From positions 1-5,261 of the forward strand of contig JAJZMW010000073.1 in the NCBI GenBank assembly GCA_021848165.1: 5,261 nt of DNA. Reading direction: 5' to 3'. The first letter of the stretch is position 1, and every line of letters starts with the position of its first letter. The notes under the pieces are model-generated. The model was not told where the DNA came from, ran no database searches, and saw nothing but the letters and a program-made list of their open reading frames with translations. This DNA comes from Thermoplasmata archaeon (GTDB taxonomy: Archaea; Thermoplasmatota; Thermoplasmata; Lutacidiplasmatales; UBA184). This document shows, in pieces, positions 1 through 4,902 of the stretch. The translations under genes and the position numbers were made by a program.

Positions 1-2
1 AC

Positions 3-62
3 GGGCCGGTCAACGTCGTCTGGAGCCGCATGGACGGCGACGGACCTGGGGTCGGCGCTTAA
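3..62 (+). CDS. C-terminal end of an unidentified protein (partial)
   Basis: An open frame enters from the left edge and ends at a TAA at 60-62, encoding 19 residues (GPVNVVWSRMDGDGPGVGA). First codon positions are mostly purine and third positions mostly G or C, as in the real genes of this window, so this frame looks coding. Too little remains to identify a family. The gene is convergent with the persulfide dioxygenase gene, whose stop lies 75 bp further on. Frame 2 over the same bases is also open, but it continues as a long antisense shadow of the next gene and is less convincing. Confidence 0.4.
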   Translation, partial: GPVNVVWSRMDGDGPGVGA

Positions 63-101
63 CGGTGACTCCGGACGGCCGGGGTGCGAGGCGAGAAACC
101 G

Positions 102-120
102 GGTTGCGCGCGAGGCAACC
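102..120. terminator. Possible hairpin between convergent genes
   Basis: GGTTGC (102-107) and GCAACC (115-120) form a 6-bp inverted repeat around a 7-nt loop, in the 74-bp gap between two converging genes. There is no T-run on either side that would make a classical intrinsic or archaeal oligo-T terminator. In such GC-rich DNA a 6-bp repeat is not rare, so this is weak evidence. Confidence 0.2.
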
Positions 121-136
121 TCCCCCGGGACGGGGC

Positions 137-1222
137 CTACTCCGCCAGGTTCGCCGCCACGATCGATTCGAAGTCGGCCGGTTTCGGGGGCCACCCTTCC
201 GTCATGTACCGGAGGAAGGCGGCCCGGTCGGGCTGGCGGAGCGCCTCGTTCGTCGCCCGCTCGAAGCCGATGGTCGAGACCCATCGGTCGACGAGCGCGT
301 GGCGCGCCCCGTAGTGCGCCGGGTACACCTCGGTCTCGTCCGGCAGGCGCAGCAGCTTCTCCTCGAGGCTCTCGTAGAGCCGCTCGGGGGAGCCGTCGCC
401 GAGGTCGGTGCGGCCGCACGACCCGATCAGCAGGGTGTCGCCGGTGAAGATCGCGGAGCCGCACCGAAGGGTGAGATGGTCGCGCGTGTGGCCCGGGGTC
501 TCGAGGACCTCGATCGCGGCGCTCCCTCCGAGCTCGATCGATTGCCCCTCCTCCAGCGGCTCGTGAGGGTAGCGGGCCGGGGAGCGGCGGCTCACGTAGA
601 TCGGAGCCCCGGTCCGGAGGTGCAGGCCCGCGTGGCCGGCGAGGTGGTCGGCGTGCGTGTGGGTCTCGACGATCGCCCGGAGCCGCCACCCCCCGTCCGC
701 GAGGCGAGCGAGGTACGGCTCGATCTCGTGCCCGGGATCGACGATCGCCGCGGTCCGCGTCTCCCGATCCCCGACGAGGTAGGCCAGGCATCCGGTCGCC
801 GGCCGCGGGAGCTGCGCCAGGAAGAGCCCGTCGGCGGGACCGGGATCCGAGTAGCGGCCGATCTCGGGGTCGGCCTGCGTCGCGTACTCGTCGATCCCCC
901 CTTCGAGGGAGGCGGCGAGGGGGAACCCCCGGTCGCGCAGGAGCTCGGCGGCCCGCGCGGCGTCGCTTCCGTGATGGTCGTAGGCGACGATCGGACGGTC
1001 GCGCGGGAGCTCCACGAGGCGGCGCGGGAGCTCGGGGAGGGGGATGTGGCGGTCGGCCGGGAGGCGCGCCGCGGCCCGCTCCCTCTCGGAGCGGACATCG
1101 AGGAGGAGGGGCGGCGCCGCTCCCTCGATCAGCGCGCGGAGCTGCGGCGGGAAGATGCGGGCCGCCCGCGCTCGCGCCGCCGGGCGGAAGTACGGGTGGG
1201 GGAGCGGATCGGCGGACGTCAC
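137..1222 (-). CDS. Rhodanese-like / ETHE1-type persulfide dioxygenase fusion (MBL fold)
   Basis: This 361-residue protein has two domains. Residues about 22-125 resemble a rhodanese fold, with LLLDVRSERE matching the usual 'DvRspeE' segment. Residues about 130-361 are a metallo-beta-lactamase fold of the ETHE1/persulfide dioxygenase group, with THTHADHLAG (H188, H190, D192, H193), TPGH (H245), FTGDTLLIGSCGRTDLG (D262) and YPAH (H303). The GCGRTD segment is characteristic of ETHE1-like enzymes, which use one non-haem iron to oxidise glutathione or other low-molecular-weight persulfides to sulfite. A cytosolic location is likely, as no signal peptide is visible. The rhodanese active-site loop reads VAYDHHGSDAAR: D82 stands where the persulfide-carrying Cys is expected, so sulfurtransferase activity is probably lost. 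The domain order (rhodanese first) is the reverse of CstB and Burkholderia PRF. The start is GTG at 1222, chosen because a TATA-like element lies 28 bp upstream. It lies 51 bp downstream of the HxlR gene on the same strand. A glyoxalase II activity is possible but fits the motifs less well. Confidence 0.88.
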   Translation of the reverse strand: MTSADPLPHPYFRPAARARAARIFPPQLRALIEGAAPPLLLDVRSERERAAARLPADRHIPLPELPRRLVELPRDRPIVAYDHHGSDAARAAELLRDRGFPLAASLEGGIDEYATQADPEIGRYSDPGPADGLFLAQLPRPATGCLAYLVGDRETRTAAIVDPGHEIEPYLARLADGGWRLRAIVETHTHADHLAGHAGLHLRTGAPIYVSRRSPARYPHEPLEEGQSIELGGSAAIEVLETPGHTRDHLTLRCGSAIFTGDTLLIGSCGRTDLGDGSPERLYESLEEKLLRLPDETEVYPAHYGARHALVDRWVSTIGFERATNEALRQPDRAAFLRYMTEGWPPKPADFESIVAANLAE

Positions 1223-1231
1223 GGGGCAGGG

Positions 1232-1249
1232 TACCCCGCGCGCGGGGTA
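1232..1249. promoter_or_regulatory. Perfect 18-bp palindrome, candidate operator of the persulfide dioxygenase gene
   Basis: TACCCCGCGCGCGGGGTA equals its own reverse complement. It lies 10 bp upstream of the minus-strand GTG at 1222, between the TATA-like element (about 1248-1253) and the predicted start of transcription. A dimeric repressor bound there would block initiation. As RNA it could form only a stem without a proper loop, and no T-run follows, so an operator fits better than a terminator. The sequence is very GC-rich at its centre, so part of the symmetry could be compositional. The regulator is unknown; the neighbouring HxlR protein is an obvious candidate. Confidence 0.5.
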
Positions 1250-1260
1250 TCTAGGTTTCC
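1247..1260 (-). promoter_or_regulatory. Archaeal-type promoter (BRE + TATA-like) of the persulfide dioxygenase gene
   Basis: On the minus strand GGAAACC (BRE-like, 1260-1254) is followed by TAGATA (1253-1248). The centre of the TATA-like box is about 28 bp from the GTG at 1222, the spacing expected for a leaderless or very short-leader archaeal transcript. This would let the enzyme be expressed independently of the upstream regulator gene, although read-through from that gene remains possible. Confidence 0.4.
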
Positions 1261-1273
1261 TCTCGCGCGGATC

Positions 1274-1594
1274 TCACGCCTGCCGCAGCCAGCTCGCGAG
1301 GGGCAACAGGTGCCGGTACAGCGCCATTCCGCGGGAAGTGAGCCGATAGTTCCGAAGCGTCCGCGGCGACGTCGCGGCGGGGACGCGTTGCACCAGTCCC
1401 TCGCGTTCGAGCGCGCGGAGGGTCCCCGTGAGCGTCGCCGGGCTGACCCGCGGCAGGGAGCGCTGGATCGGGCCGAACCGCTGCGGGCCGTGGCTCCCGA
1501 GGAGCGTGATCACGCAGATCGCCCACTTCTTCCCGACGACGTCGATGACCCCGATCGGGGGGCACGGGCATTCGAGGGGGGGGCTCGGAGGCAC
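1274..1594 (-). CDS. HxlR-family winged-helix transcriptional regulator
   Basis: This 106-residue protein matches the HxlR family in length and pattern: an N-terminal Cys-Pro, then VVGKKWAICVITLLG (helix with the conserved K-W), RFGPIQRSLPRVSPATLTGTLRALEREGLV (recognition helix region) and a wing followed by NYRLTSRGMAL. HxlR proteins bind DNA as dimers, and several family members (HypR, YodB) sense oxidants or electrophiles through an N-terminal Cys. Here C11 sits 13 residues before W24, where the conserved sensor Cys normally lies. C9 and C27 are additional, and there are no other cysteines. The start is GTG at 1594, preceded by a TATA element centred 25 bp upstream, so the transcript is probably leaderless. 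It is transcribed divergently from arsC and shares its promoter region, which makes it the likely regulator of arsC and of itself. The ligand cannot be read from sequence; arsenite or thiol stress is inferred from context. Confidence 0.88.
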   Translation of the reverse strand: MPPSPPLECPCPPIGVIDVVGKKWAICVITLLGSHGPQRFGPIQRSLPRVSPATLTGTLRALEREGLVQRVPAATSPRTLRNYRLTSRGMALYRHLLPLASWLRQA

Positions 1595-1611
1595 TACGGG
1601 GGCACGTAGTG
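1592..1611. promoter_or_regulatory. Inverted repeat over the hxlR start, candidate operator
   Basis: CACTACG (1592-1598) and CGTAGTG (1605-1611) are perfect 7-bp arms separated by 6 bp. The repeat covers the GTG start and probable transcription start of the HxlR gene, and lies just upstream of the TATA element used by arsC. Occupancy would repress hxlR. Autoregulation by the encoded winged-helix dimer is a plausible reading, but no binding consensus is known for this protein. Confidence 0.45.
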
Positions 1612-1615
1612 GGGT

Positions 1616-1622
1616 GTTATAG
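1616..1622. promoter_or_regulatory. Shared TATA box of the divergent hxlR and arsC promoters
   Basis: GTTATAG on the plus strand reads CTATAAC on the minus strand. Its centre (1619) lies 26 bp from the arsC GTG at 1645 and 25 bp from the hxlR GTG at 1594. These are the distances expected between an archaeal TATA box and a leaderless start codon in each direction. Purine-rich BRE-like bases flank both sides (GGGGTG on the plus strand, GAAGCGG on the minus strand). No second AT-rich element is present in the 50-bp gap. Confidence 0.55.
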
Positions 1623-1625
1623 CCG

Positions 1626-1640
1626 CTTCAGATTCTGAAG
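1626..1640. promoter_or_regulatory. Inverted repeat between TATA box and arsC start, candidate operator
   Basis: CTTCAGA (1626-1632), one central T, and TCTGAAG (1634-1640) form a perfect 15-bp odd palindrome. It fills the space between the TATA box and the arsC start codon at 1645, the classical position for a repressor to block polymerase on the arsC side. It lies just upstream of the BRE on the hxlR side. Its sequence differs from the repeat at 1592-1611, so one protein need not bind both. Confidence 0.5.
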
Positions 1641-1644
1641 TGGT

Positions 1645-2106
1645 GTGACGGAACCGGCCCGGCCCCGCACGGTGCTCTTCGTCTGCGTGCACAACGCCGC
1701 CCGCTCGCTGATGGCCGAGGCGATCTTCAACGCCCAAGCCCCCCCGGGATGGGTCGCCGTTTCGGCCGGGACCGCGCCCGCGGCCGCGCCGGAAGCCCGG
1801 ACCGGCCCGATGCTCGCCGAGATCGGTCTCGTCCTTCCGGACCACCCCCCTCAGCTCCTCACGCGCGAGGCGATGGAGGAGGCCCAGCTCCGGGTGACGA
1901 TGGGCTGCTTGGACGACGCGAGCTGCCCCGCCCGCCTCCAGGAGCTCCCGCTGCGGGACTGGGGGCTCCCCGACCCTTCGAAGCTCGACGACGCGGGGTT
2001 CCGGGAGGTCCGCCGCGCGATCGAGGATCGCGTCGCTCGCCTCGCGGTCGAGCTCCGCCTCTCCGATCGCCGCCGCGGGCGAGGGCCGGCCGCCGGGGGC
2101 TCGTGA
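1645..2106 (+). CDS. arsC: Arsenate reductase, LMW-phosphatase/thioredoxin type
   Basis: This cytosolic enzyme reduces arsenate to arsenite. The 153-residue protein begins with VLFVCVHNAARSLMAEA, the C-x5-R-S phosphate/arsenate-binding loop (C14, R20, S21) shared by low-molecular-weight tyrosine phosphatases and ArsC. VTMGCLDDASCP supplies two further cysteines (C88, C94) at the positions of the C82/C89 redox relay in Staphylococcus aureus ArsC, with five rather than six residues between them. LPDP (D110) matches the catalytic Asp loop. The three cysteines argue for a true thioredoxin-coupled arsenate reductase over a plain tyrosine phosphatase. The Arg/Gly-rich tail beyond about residue 140 looks disordered. 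The start is GTG at 1645, 26 bp from the TATA box, so the transcript is probably leaderless. The stop overlaps the GTG of the channel gene (GTGA), implying translational coupling. The likely regulator is the divergent HxlR protein. Confidence 0.92.
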   Translation: MTEPARPRTVLFVCVHNAARSLMAEAIFNAQAPPGWVAVSAGTAPAAAPEARTGPMLAEIGLVLPDHPPQLLTREAMEEAQLRVTMGCLDDASCPARLQELPLRDWGLPDPSKLDDAGFREVRRAIEDRVARLAVELRLSDRRRGRGPAAGGS

Positions 2107-2795
2107 GCCGCGTCGCCCCCGTGCGCTGGGCCGCCGAGGCGATCGGCACCGCCCTGCTCGTCGGGATCGGCACCGGCGCGATTGTGGTCGCGGCGCGCGC
2201 CGGGGGGGTGCCGCAGCCGTGGATCGCTCTCGCCTGGTTCGCCGCCGTCGCCGTCCCGGTCTTCGCCTTCGTGCGGATCTCGGGGGCCCACCTCAATCCC
2301 GCGGTGACGCTCGCCCTCGCCGCGAGCCGCCGCATCGATCCGCGCGAGGCGCCGTGGTACATCGGCGCGCAGGTGGTCGGGGCGCTCGCGGCGAGCGGGC
2401 TCGTACTCGCGCTGCTCGGCAACGCGGCCGACCTCGGAGCGACGGTCCCCGCGCCGGGGCAGGCGGCGCTCGCGATGGTCGGGGAGGCGACGTTCACCGC
2501 GCTCCTGATCGCCTCGGTCTTCTGGCTCGCCGACCGGGGGGAAGGGCGGGGGCGTCATCGGCTCTGGGGGCCGCCGCTCGTCGTCGGGATCTCGACCGAG
2601 GTGATCGGTCCTCTGAGCGGGAGTTCGCTGAACCCCGCCCGCTCCCTCGCGCCGGCGATCTGGAGCGGGGTCTACACGGATCTCTTCCTCTACCTCCTCG
2701 TCGTGCCGCTCGCCGCGCTGGCGGTCGCCGCCGTCTGGCGCCCGGTCTCGGTCGACCGCCTCGACCGGGGCCCGGGGCGCCGCGAGCCTTCGTGA
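2103..2795 (+). CDS. MIP-family channel (aquaglyceroporin), likely arsenite exit channel
   Basis: This 230-residue membrane protein has the hydrophobic pattern of a six-helix MIP channel and both signature loops: HLNPAV (N65-P66-A67) and SLNPARS (N177-P178-A179-R180). Counting from the NPA motifs without gaps, the selectivity-filter positions are W45, T165, S174 and R180. Trp at the first position is as in GlpF, and there is no His at the second, so a wide filter passing small neutral solutes is more likely than a strict water channel. The start is GTG at 2103, which overlaps the arsC stop (GTGA); GTG at 2121 is an alternative. Coupling to arsC suggests the job of the S. meliloti AqpS: downhill exit of As(OH)3 made by ArsC, replacing an ArsB or Acr3 pump. 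No Acr3 or ArsB is encoded in the window. The arsenic role is inferred from context; glycerol or water transport cannot be excluded. Confidence 0.88.
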   Translation: MSRVAPVRWAAEAIGTALLVGIGTGAIVVAARAGGVPQPWIALAWFAAVAVPVFAFVRISGAHLNPAVTLALAASRRIDPREAPWYIGAQVVGALAASGLVLALLGNAADLGATVPAPGQAALAMVGEATFTALLIASVFWLADRGEGRGRHRLWGPPLVVGISTEVIGPLSGSSLNPARSLAPAIWSGVYTDLFLYLLVVPLAALAVAAVWRPVSVDRLDRGPGRREPS

Positions 2796-2806
2796 GGGGC
2801 GACCTC

Positions 2807-2822
2807 TTCGTCAATTGACGAA
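2807..2822. promoter_or_regulatory. Perfect 16-bp palindrome upstream of the malic enzyme promoter
   Basis: TTCGTCAATTGACGAA equals its own reverse complement. It starts 12 bp after the channel gene's stop and ends 18 bp before the BRE of the malic enzyme promoter. It looks like a binding site for a dimeric regulator, perhaps an activator given its place upstream of the BRE/TATA. Alternatively it marks the 3' end of the ars transcript, but there is no T-run and no loop. It does not share an obvious sequence with the repeats at 1592-1611 or 1626-1640. Confidence 0.45.
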
Positions 2823-2840
2823 CGCCGGCTTCGTCTGTTA

Positions 2841-2853
2841 CAAAGCGTTAATA
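2841..2853 (+). promoter_or_regulatory. Archaeal promoter (BRE + TATA) of the malic enzyme gene
   Basis: CAAAGCG (BRE-like, 2841-2847) is followed by TTAATA (2848-2853), one of the few AT-rich spots in the window. The box centre is about 30 bp upstream of the ATG at 2881, so transcription would start around 2877 with a leader of only a few bases. This supports ATG 2881 over the in-frame TTG at 2815, which lies upstream of the promoter. Confidence 0.55.
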
Positions 2854-2880
2854 CCCGTCCGCTCGCTCGTGCGACGTTCC

Positions 2881-4323
2881 ATGGCCCCGGCGAGCGCCCC
2901 GAGCCGAGACGCCGCTCCGAAGGAGGAGCCCCGGGGCCGCGCCCCGGCCCCTCCCGCGGGGGAGACCGACGCGGAGCGGACCGCCGCGCTCGGAGAGCGC
3001 GCCCTGTCCCTCGCCCGCTTTTACCAGGGGAAGATCGAGACGGTCCCGAAGGTCCCGGTGCGCTCGCTCGAGGATTTCTCCCTCTGGTACACCCCCGGGA
3101 TCGCCCGGGTCTCCCGCGAGATCGAGAAGGATCCGGACGCGTCGTTCGACCTCACCGGGCGGTGGAACACCATCGCGATCGTGACCGACGGCAGCCGCGT
3201 CCTCGGGCTCGGCGACATCGGCCCCGTGGCGGCGACGCCCGTGATGGAGGGGAAGGCGCTCCTCTTCCGGCACCTCGGGGGGGTCAACGCGATCCCCCTG
3301 CCGATCGCCATCGACAGCGACGAGGAGTTCGTCGAGACCGTCCTCCGCATCGCCCCCGCGTTCGGGGCGATCAACCTCGAGGACATCGCCTCGCCGAAGT
3401 GCTTCCGGATCCTCGAGGAGCTCCAGCGGCGCCTTCCGATCCCGGTCTGGCACGACGACCAGCTCGGGACCGCCGCCGCGACCGTCGCCGGCCTCCTCAA
3501 CGCCCTCGCGCTCACGCACCGGGACGTCCGCCGGGTCCGCACGGTGCTCCTCGGCGCCGGCGCGGCGAACCTCGTGACCGCCCGGCTGCTCCTCGTCCTC
3601 GGGCACGATCCTCACCGGCTCTCGATCGTCGACCAGAAGGGGATCCTCGACGCGGAGCGCGACGACGTCGACTCCCTGCAACTGCGCAACCCGTGGAAGT
3701 ACCGCCTCGCCCTCCAGACCGATGGCGGCGGACGCCGCGGCTCGTTCGAGGCGGCGCTGCACGACGCCGACGTCCTCCTCGCCGCCAGCCGCCCCGACCC
3801 GAACGCGGTCTCGCCGGCGATGGTCCGCTCGATGGCCAAGGACCCGATCGTCTTCGCCCTCGCGAACCCGGTCCCCGAGATCTGGCCCGAGGCGGCGAGG
3901 GCCGCCGGCGCGGCGATCGTCGCGACCGGGCGCAGCGACTTCCCGAACCAGGTGAACAACTCGCTCGTTTTCCCCGCCGTCTTCCGCGGGGTCCTGGACG
4001 CCCGCGCCCGGTCGATCCCGGACGAGATCGTCCTCGCGGCGGCCCGCGAACTCGCCCGGCACGCCGAGGACCGGGGGCTCGGTCCCGAGCACCTCCTTCC
4101 CACGATGGAGGAGCTCGAGTTCTTCCCGCACGTCGCCGCGGCGACGGCCGAGGAGGCGGTGAAGCTCGGGATCGCCCGTCGTCGGCGCACGCGCGACGAG
4201 TTCTTCGAGCGGGCCCGCGAGATCATGCACCGCTCCGCCGCCCTCGGCGCGCAATTGCGCGCGAGCGGTCTCACGCTCCCCCTGCCGGACGAACCCGCTG
4301 CGGGAGGAAGGAACGGTCGATGA
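2881..4323 (+). CDS. Malic enzyme (malate dehydrogenase, oxaloacetate-decarboxylating)
   Basis: This 480-residue cytosolic enzyme oxidatively decarboxylates malate to pyruvate and CO2 with reduction of NAD(P), linking the TCA cycle to pyruvate. After about 40 disordered Ala/Pro-rich residues comes the malic domain: SLWYTPGIA (catalytic Y70), VTDGSRVLGLGDIGP, VMEGKALLF (catalytic K125), INLEDI (metal ligands E167, D168) and WHDDQLGTA (D193). The NAD(P)-binding domain follows with LLGAGAAN (225-230), VDQKG (D251), ALANPVPE (N329) and TGRSDFPNQVNNS (350-361). Most relatives read HDDQHGTA and GAGAAG; here they are L195 and N230. Cofactor preference cannot be read safely. There is no C-terminal phosphotransacetylase-like domain, so this is the short form. 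ATG 2881 was chosen because a TATA box lies just upstream; the 22-residue extension from TTG 2815 would cover the promoter and a palindrome. The stop overlaps the acetyltransferase start. Confidence 0.93.
   Translation: MAPASAPSRDAAPKEEPRGRAPAPPAGETDAERTAALGERALSLARFYQGKIETVPKVPVRSLEDFSLWYTPGIARVSREIEKDPDASFDLTGRWNTIAIVTDGSRVLGLGDIGPVAATPVMEGKALLFRHLGGVNAIPLPIAIDSDEEFVETVLRIAPAFGAINLEDIASPKCFRILEELQRRLPIPVWHDDQLGTAAATVAGLLNALALTHRDVRRVRTVLLGAGAANLVTARLLLVLGHDPHRLSIVDQKGILDAERDDVDSLQLRNPWKYRLALQTDGGGRRGSFEAALHDADVLLAASRPDPNAVSPAMVRSMAKDPIVFALANPVPEIWPEAARAAGAAIVATGRSDFPNQVNNSLVFPAVFRGVLDARARSIPDEIVLAAARELARHAEDRGLGPEHLLPTMEELEFFPHVAAATAEEAVKLGIARRRRTRDEFFERAREIMHRSAALGAQLRASGLTLPLPDEPAAGGRNGR
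4302..4310 (+). promoter_or_regulatory. Ribosome binding site of the GNAT gene
   Basis: GGGAGGAAG lies inside the end of the malic enzyme gene, about 9 bp before the ATG at 4320. It is a strong Shine-Dalgarno match. The putatively leaderless genes of this window show none, which fits re-initiation of an internal gene on a shared transcript, and it fixes the GNAT start. Confidence 0.6.
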
Positions 4324-4874
4324 ACCCCGCCTCGCACCCCCGCAAGGAGCCGACGCCCGCGCCGACCGAGACCGGCCCGACCCCCACGGCGGGGGTGCCG
4401 ATCCACGTGCGCCCGGCGACCCTCGAGGACGTGCCGGCGCTGGTCCCGCTCGTGCTGCGGTTGAAGCGGCTCAACGAGGAGTTCGACCCGCTCCTCAAGG
4501 TCCGGCCGGACGCCGAAGCGCGGGCGAGCGAGATCCTCGCGCACGACATCGCCGATCCCGAGGCGGTCGTGCTGGCGACCGAGGGCGTCGGCGCCGACAA
4601 GAACCGGATCGTCGGGATCGTGCGCGCCCGCATCCGGGAGCGGAACTTCTACCTCCCCGAGCGCGAGGGGGTCATCCTCGACATCTACCTCCTGCCGCTC
4701 TACCGGCGCCACGGCGTCGGCGAATACCTCCTCGAGGAGATCACGAAGGCGGTGAAGGCGAAGGGCGCCGGCGTCCTGACCGCCGAGTTCCCGGTCCAGA
4801 ACCAGATCGCCGTCGCCTTCTACCACAAGCGCGGGTTCCGTCCCACGACCGGGCTCTATTCGCGGCCGCTCTGA
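4320..4874 (+). CDS. GNAT-family N-acetyltransferase
   Basis: This 184-residue protein has about 27 Pro/Thr-rich, probably disordered N-terminal residues, then a GNAT fold starting at IHVRPATLEDVPALVPLV. The acetyl-CoA pyrophosphate loop is RRHGVG (129-134), following the beta-4 strand GVILDIYLLPLY. The C-terminal NQIAVAFYHKRGF (161-173) is the usual GNAT motif B, with Y168 at the position of the common catalytic Tyr. The family transfers acetyl groups from acetyl-CoA to an amine; the substrate here is unknown and could be a small molecule or a protein lysine or N-terminus. The gene overlaps the malic enzyme stop by ATGA and has a good ribosome binding site, so the two are probably co-translated. 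That makes a metabolic link, such as modification of a central-carbon enzyme, conceivable but unproven. The same frame stays open far upstream, as an Arg/Pro-rich shadow of the malic enzyme gene. Confidence 0.85.
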   Translation: MNPASHPRKEPTPAPTETGPTPTAGVPIHVRPATLEDVPALVPLVLRLKRLNEEFDPLLKVRPDAEARASEILAHDIADPEAVVLATEGVGADKNRIVGIVRARIRERNFYLPEREGVILDIYLLPLYRRHGVGEYLLEEITKAVKAKGAGVLTAEFPVQNQIAVAFYHKRGFRPTTGLYSRPL

Positions 4875-4879
4875 AGCCC

Positions 4880-4897
4880 GGGCGCGCCCGACGGGCG
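4880..4897. repeat. Two overlapping GC palindromes between the GNAT gene and purC
   Basis: GGGCGCGCCC (4880-4889) is a perfect 10-bp palindrome, and CGCCCG-A-CGGGCG (4885-4897) is an overlapping 13-bp inverted repeat. They sit just after the GNAT stop and just before the purC TATA-like box. They could end the upstream transcript through mutually exclusive hairpins or bind a purine regulator. Short G/C-only palindromes are common at this base composition, so confidence is low. Confidence 0.25.
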
Positions 4898-4902
4898 TCG
4901 AC

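Noticed and set aside
65..1609. A 514-codon plus-strand open frame across the left third of the window
   Set aside because: It is antisense to the persulfide dioxygenase and HxlR genes, which have clear family motifs. Its translation is a low-complexity Arg/Gly/Glu/Pro mixture with no recognisable domain, as expected for a shadow frame in GC-rich DNA.
1749..2102. An upstream extension of the MIP channel frame inside arsC, which could suggest a fusion
   Set aside because: The added sequence is an Arg/Pro/Gly-rich out-of-frame reading of arsC. The first transmembrane helix begins soon after GTG 2103, and the GTGA overlap is a standard coupling signal.
2815..2880. A TTG start giving the malic enzyme 22 more residues
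   Set aside because: It would place the start codon inside the 16-bp palindrome and upstream of the BRE/TATA element, and the added residues match no malic enzyme feature.
2848..4254. A 468-codon minus-strand open frame opposite the malic enzyme gene
   Set aside because: The translation is rich in Arg, Gly, Glu, Asp and Val without motifs, while the opposite strand encodes an intact malic enzyme with all catalytic residues.
3162..4319. A possible 386-residue N-terminal extension of the GNAT protein in the same frame
   Set aside because: The extension is Arg/Pro-rich shadow of the malic enzyme gene. The GNAT fold starts soon after ATG 4320, which has a good ribosome binding site.
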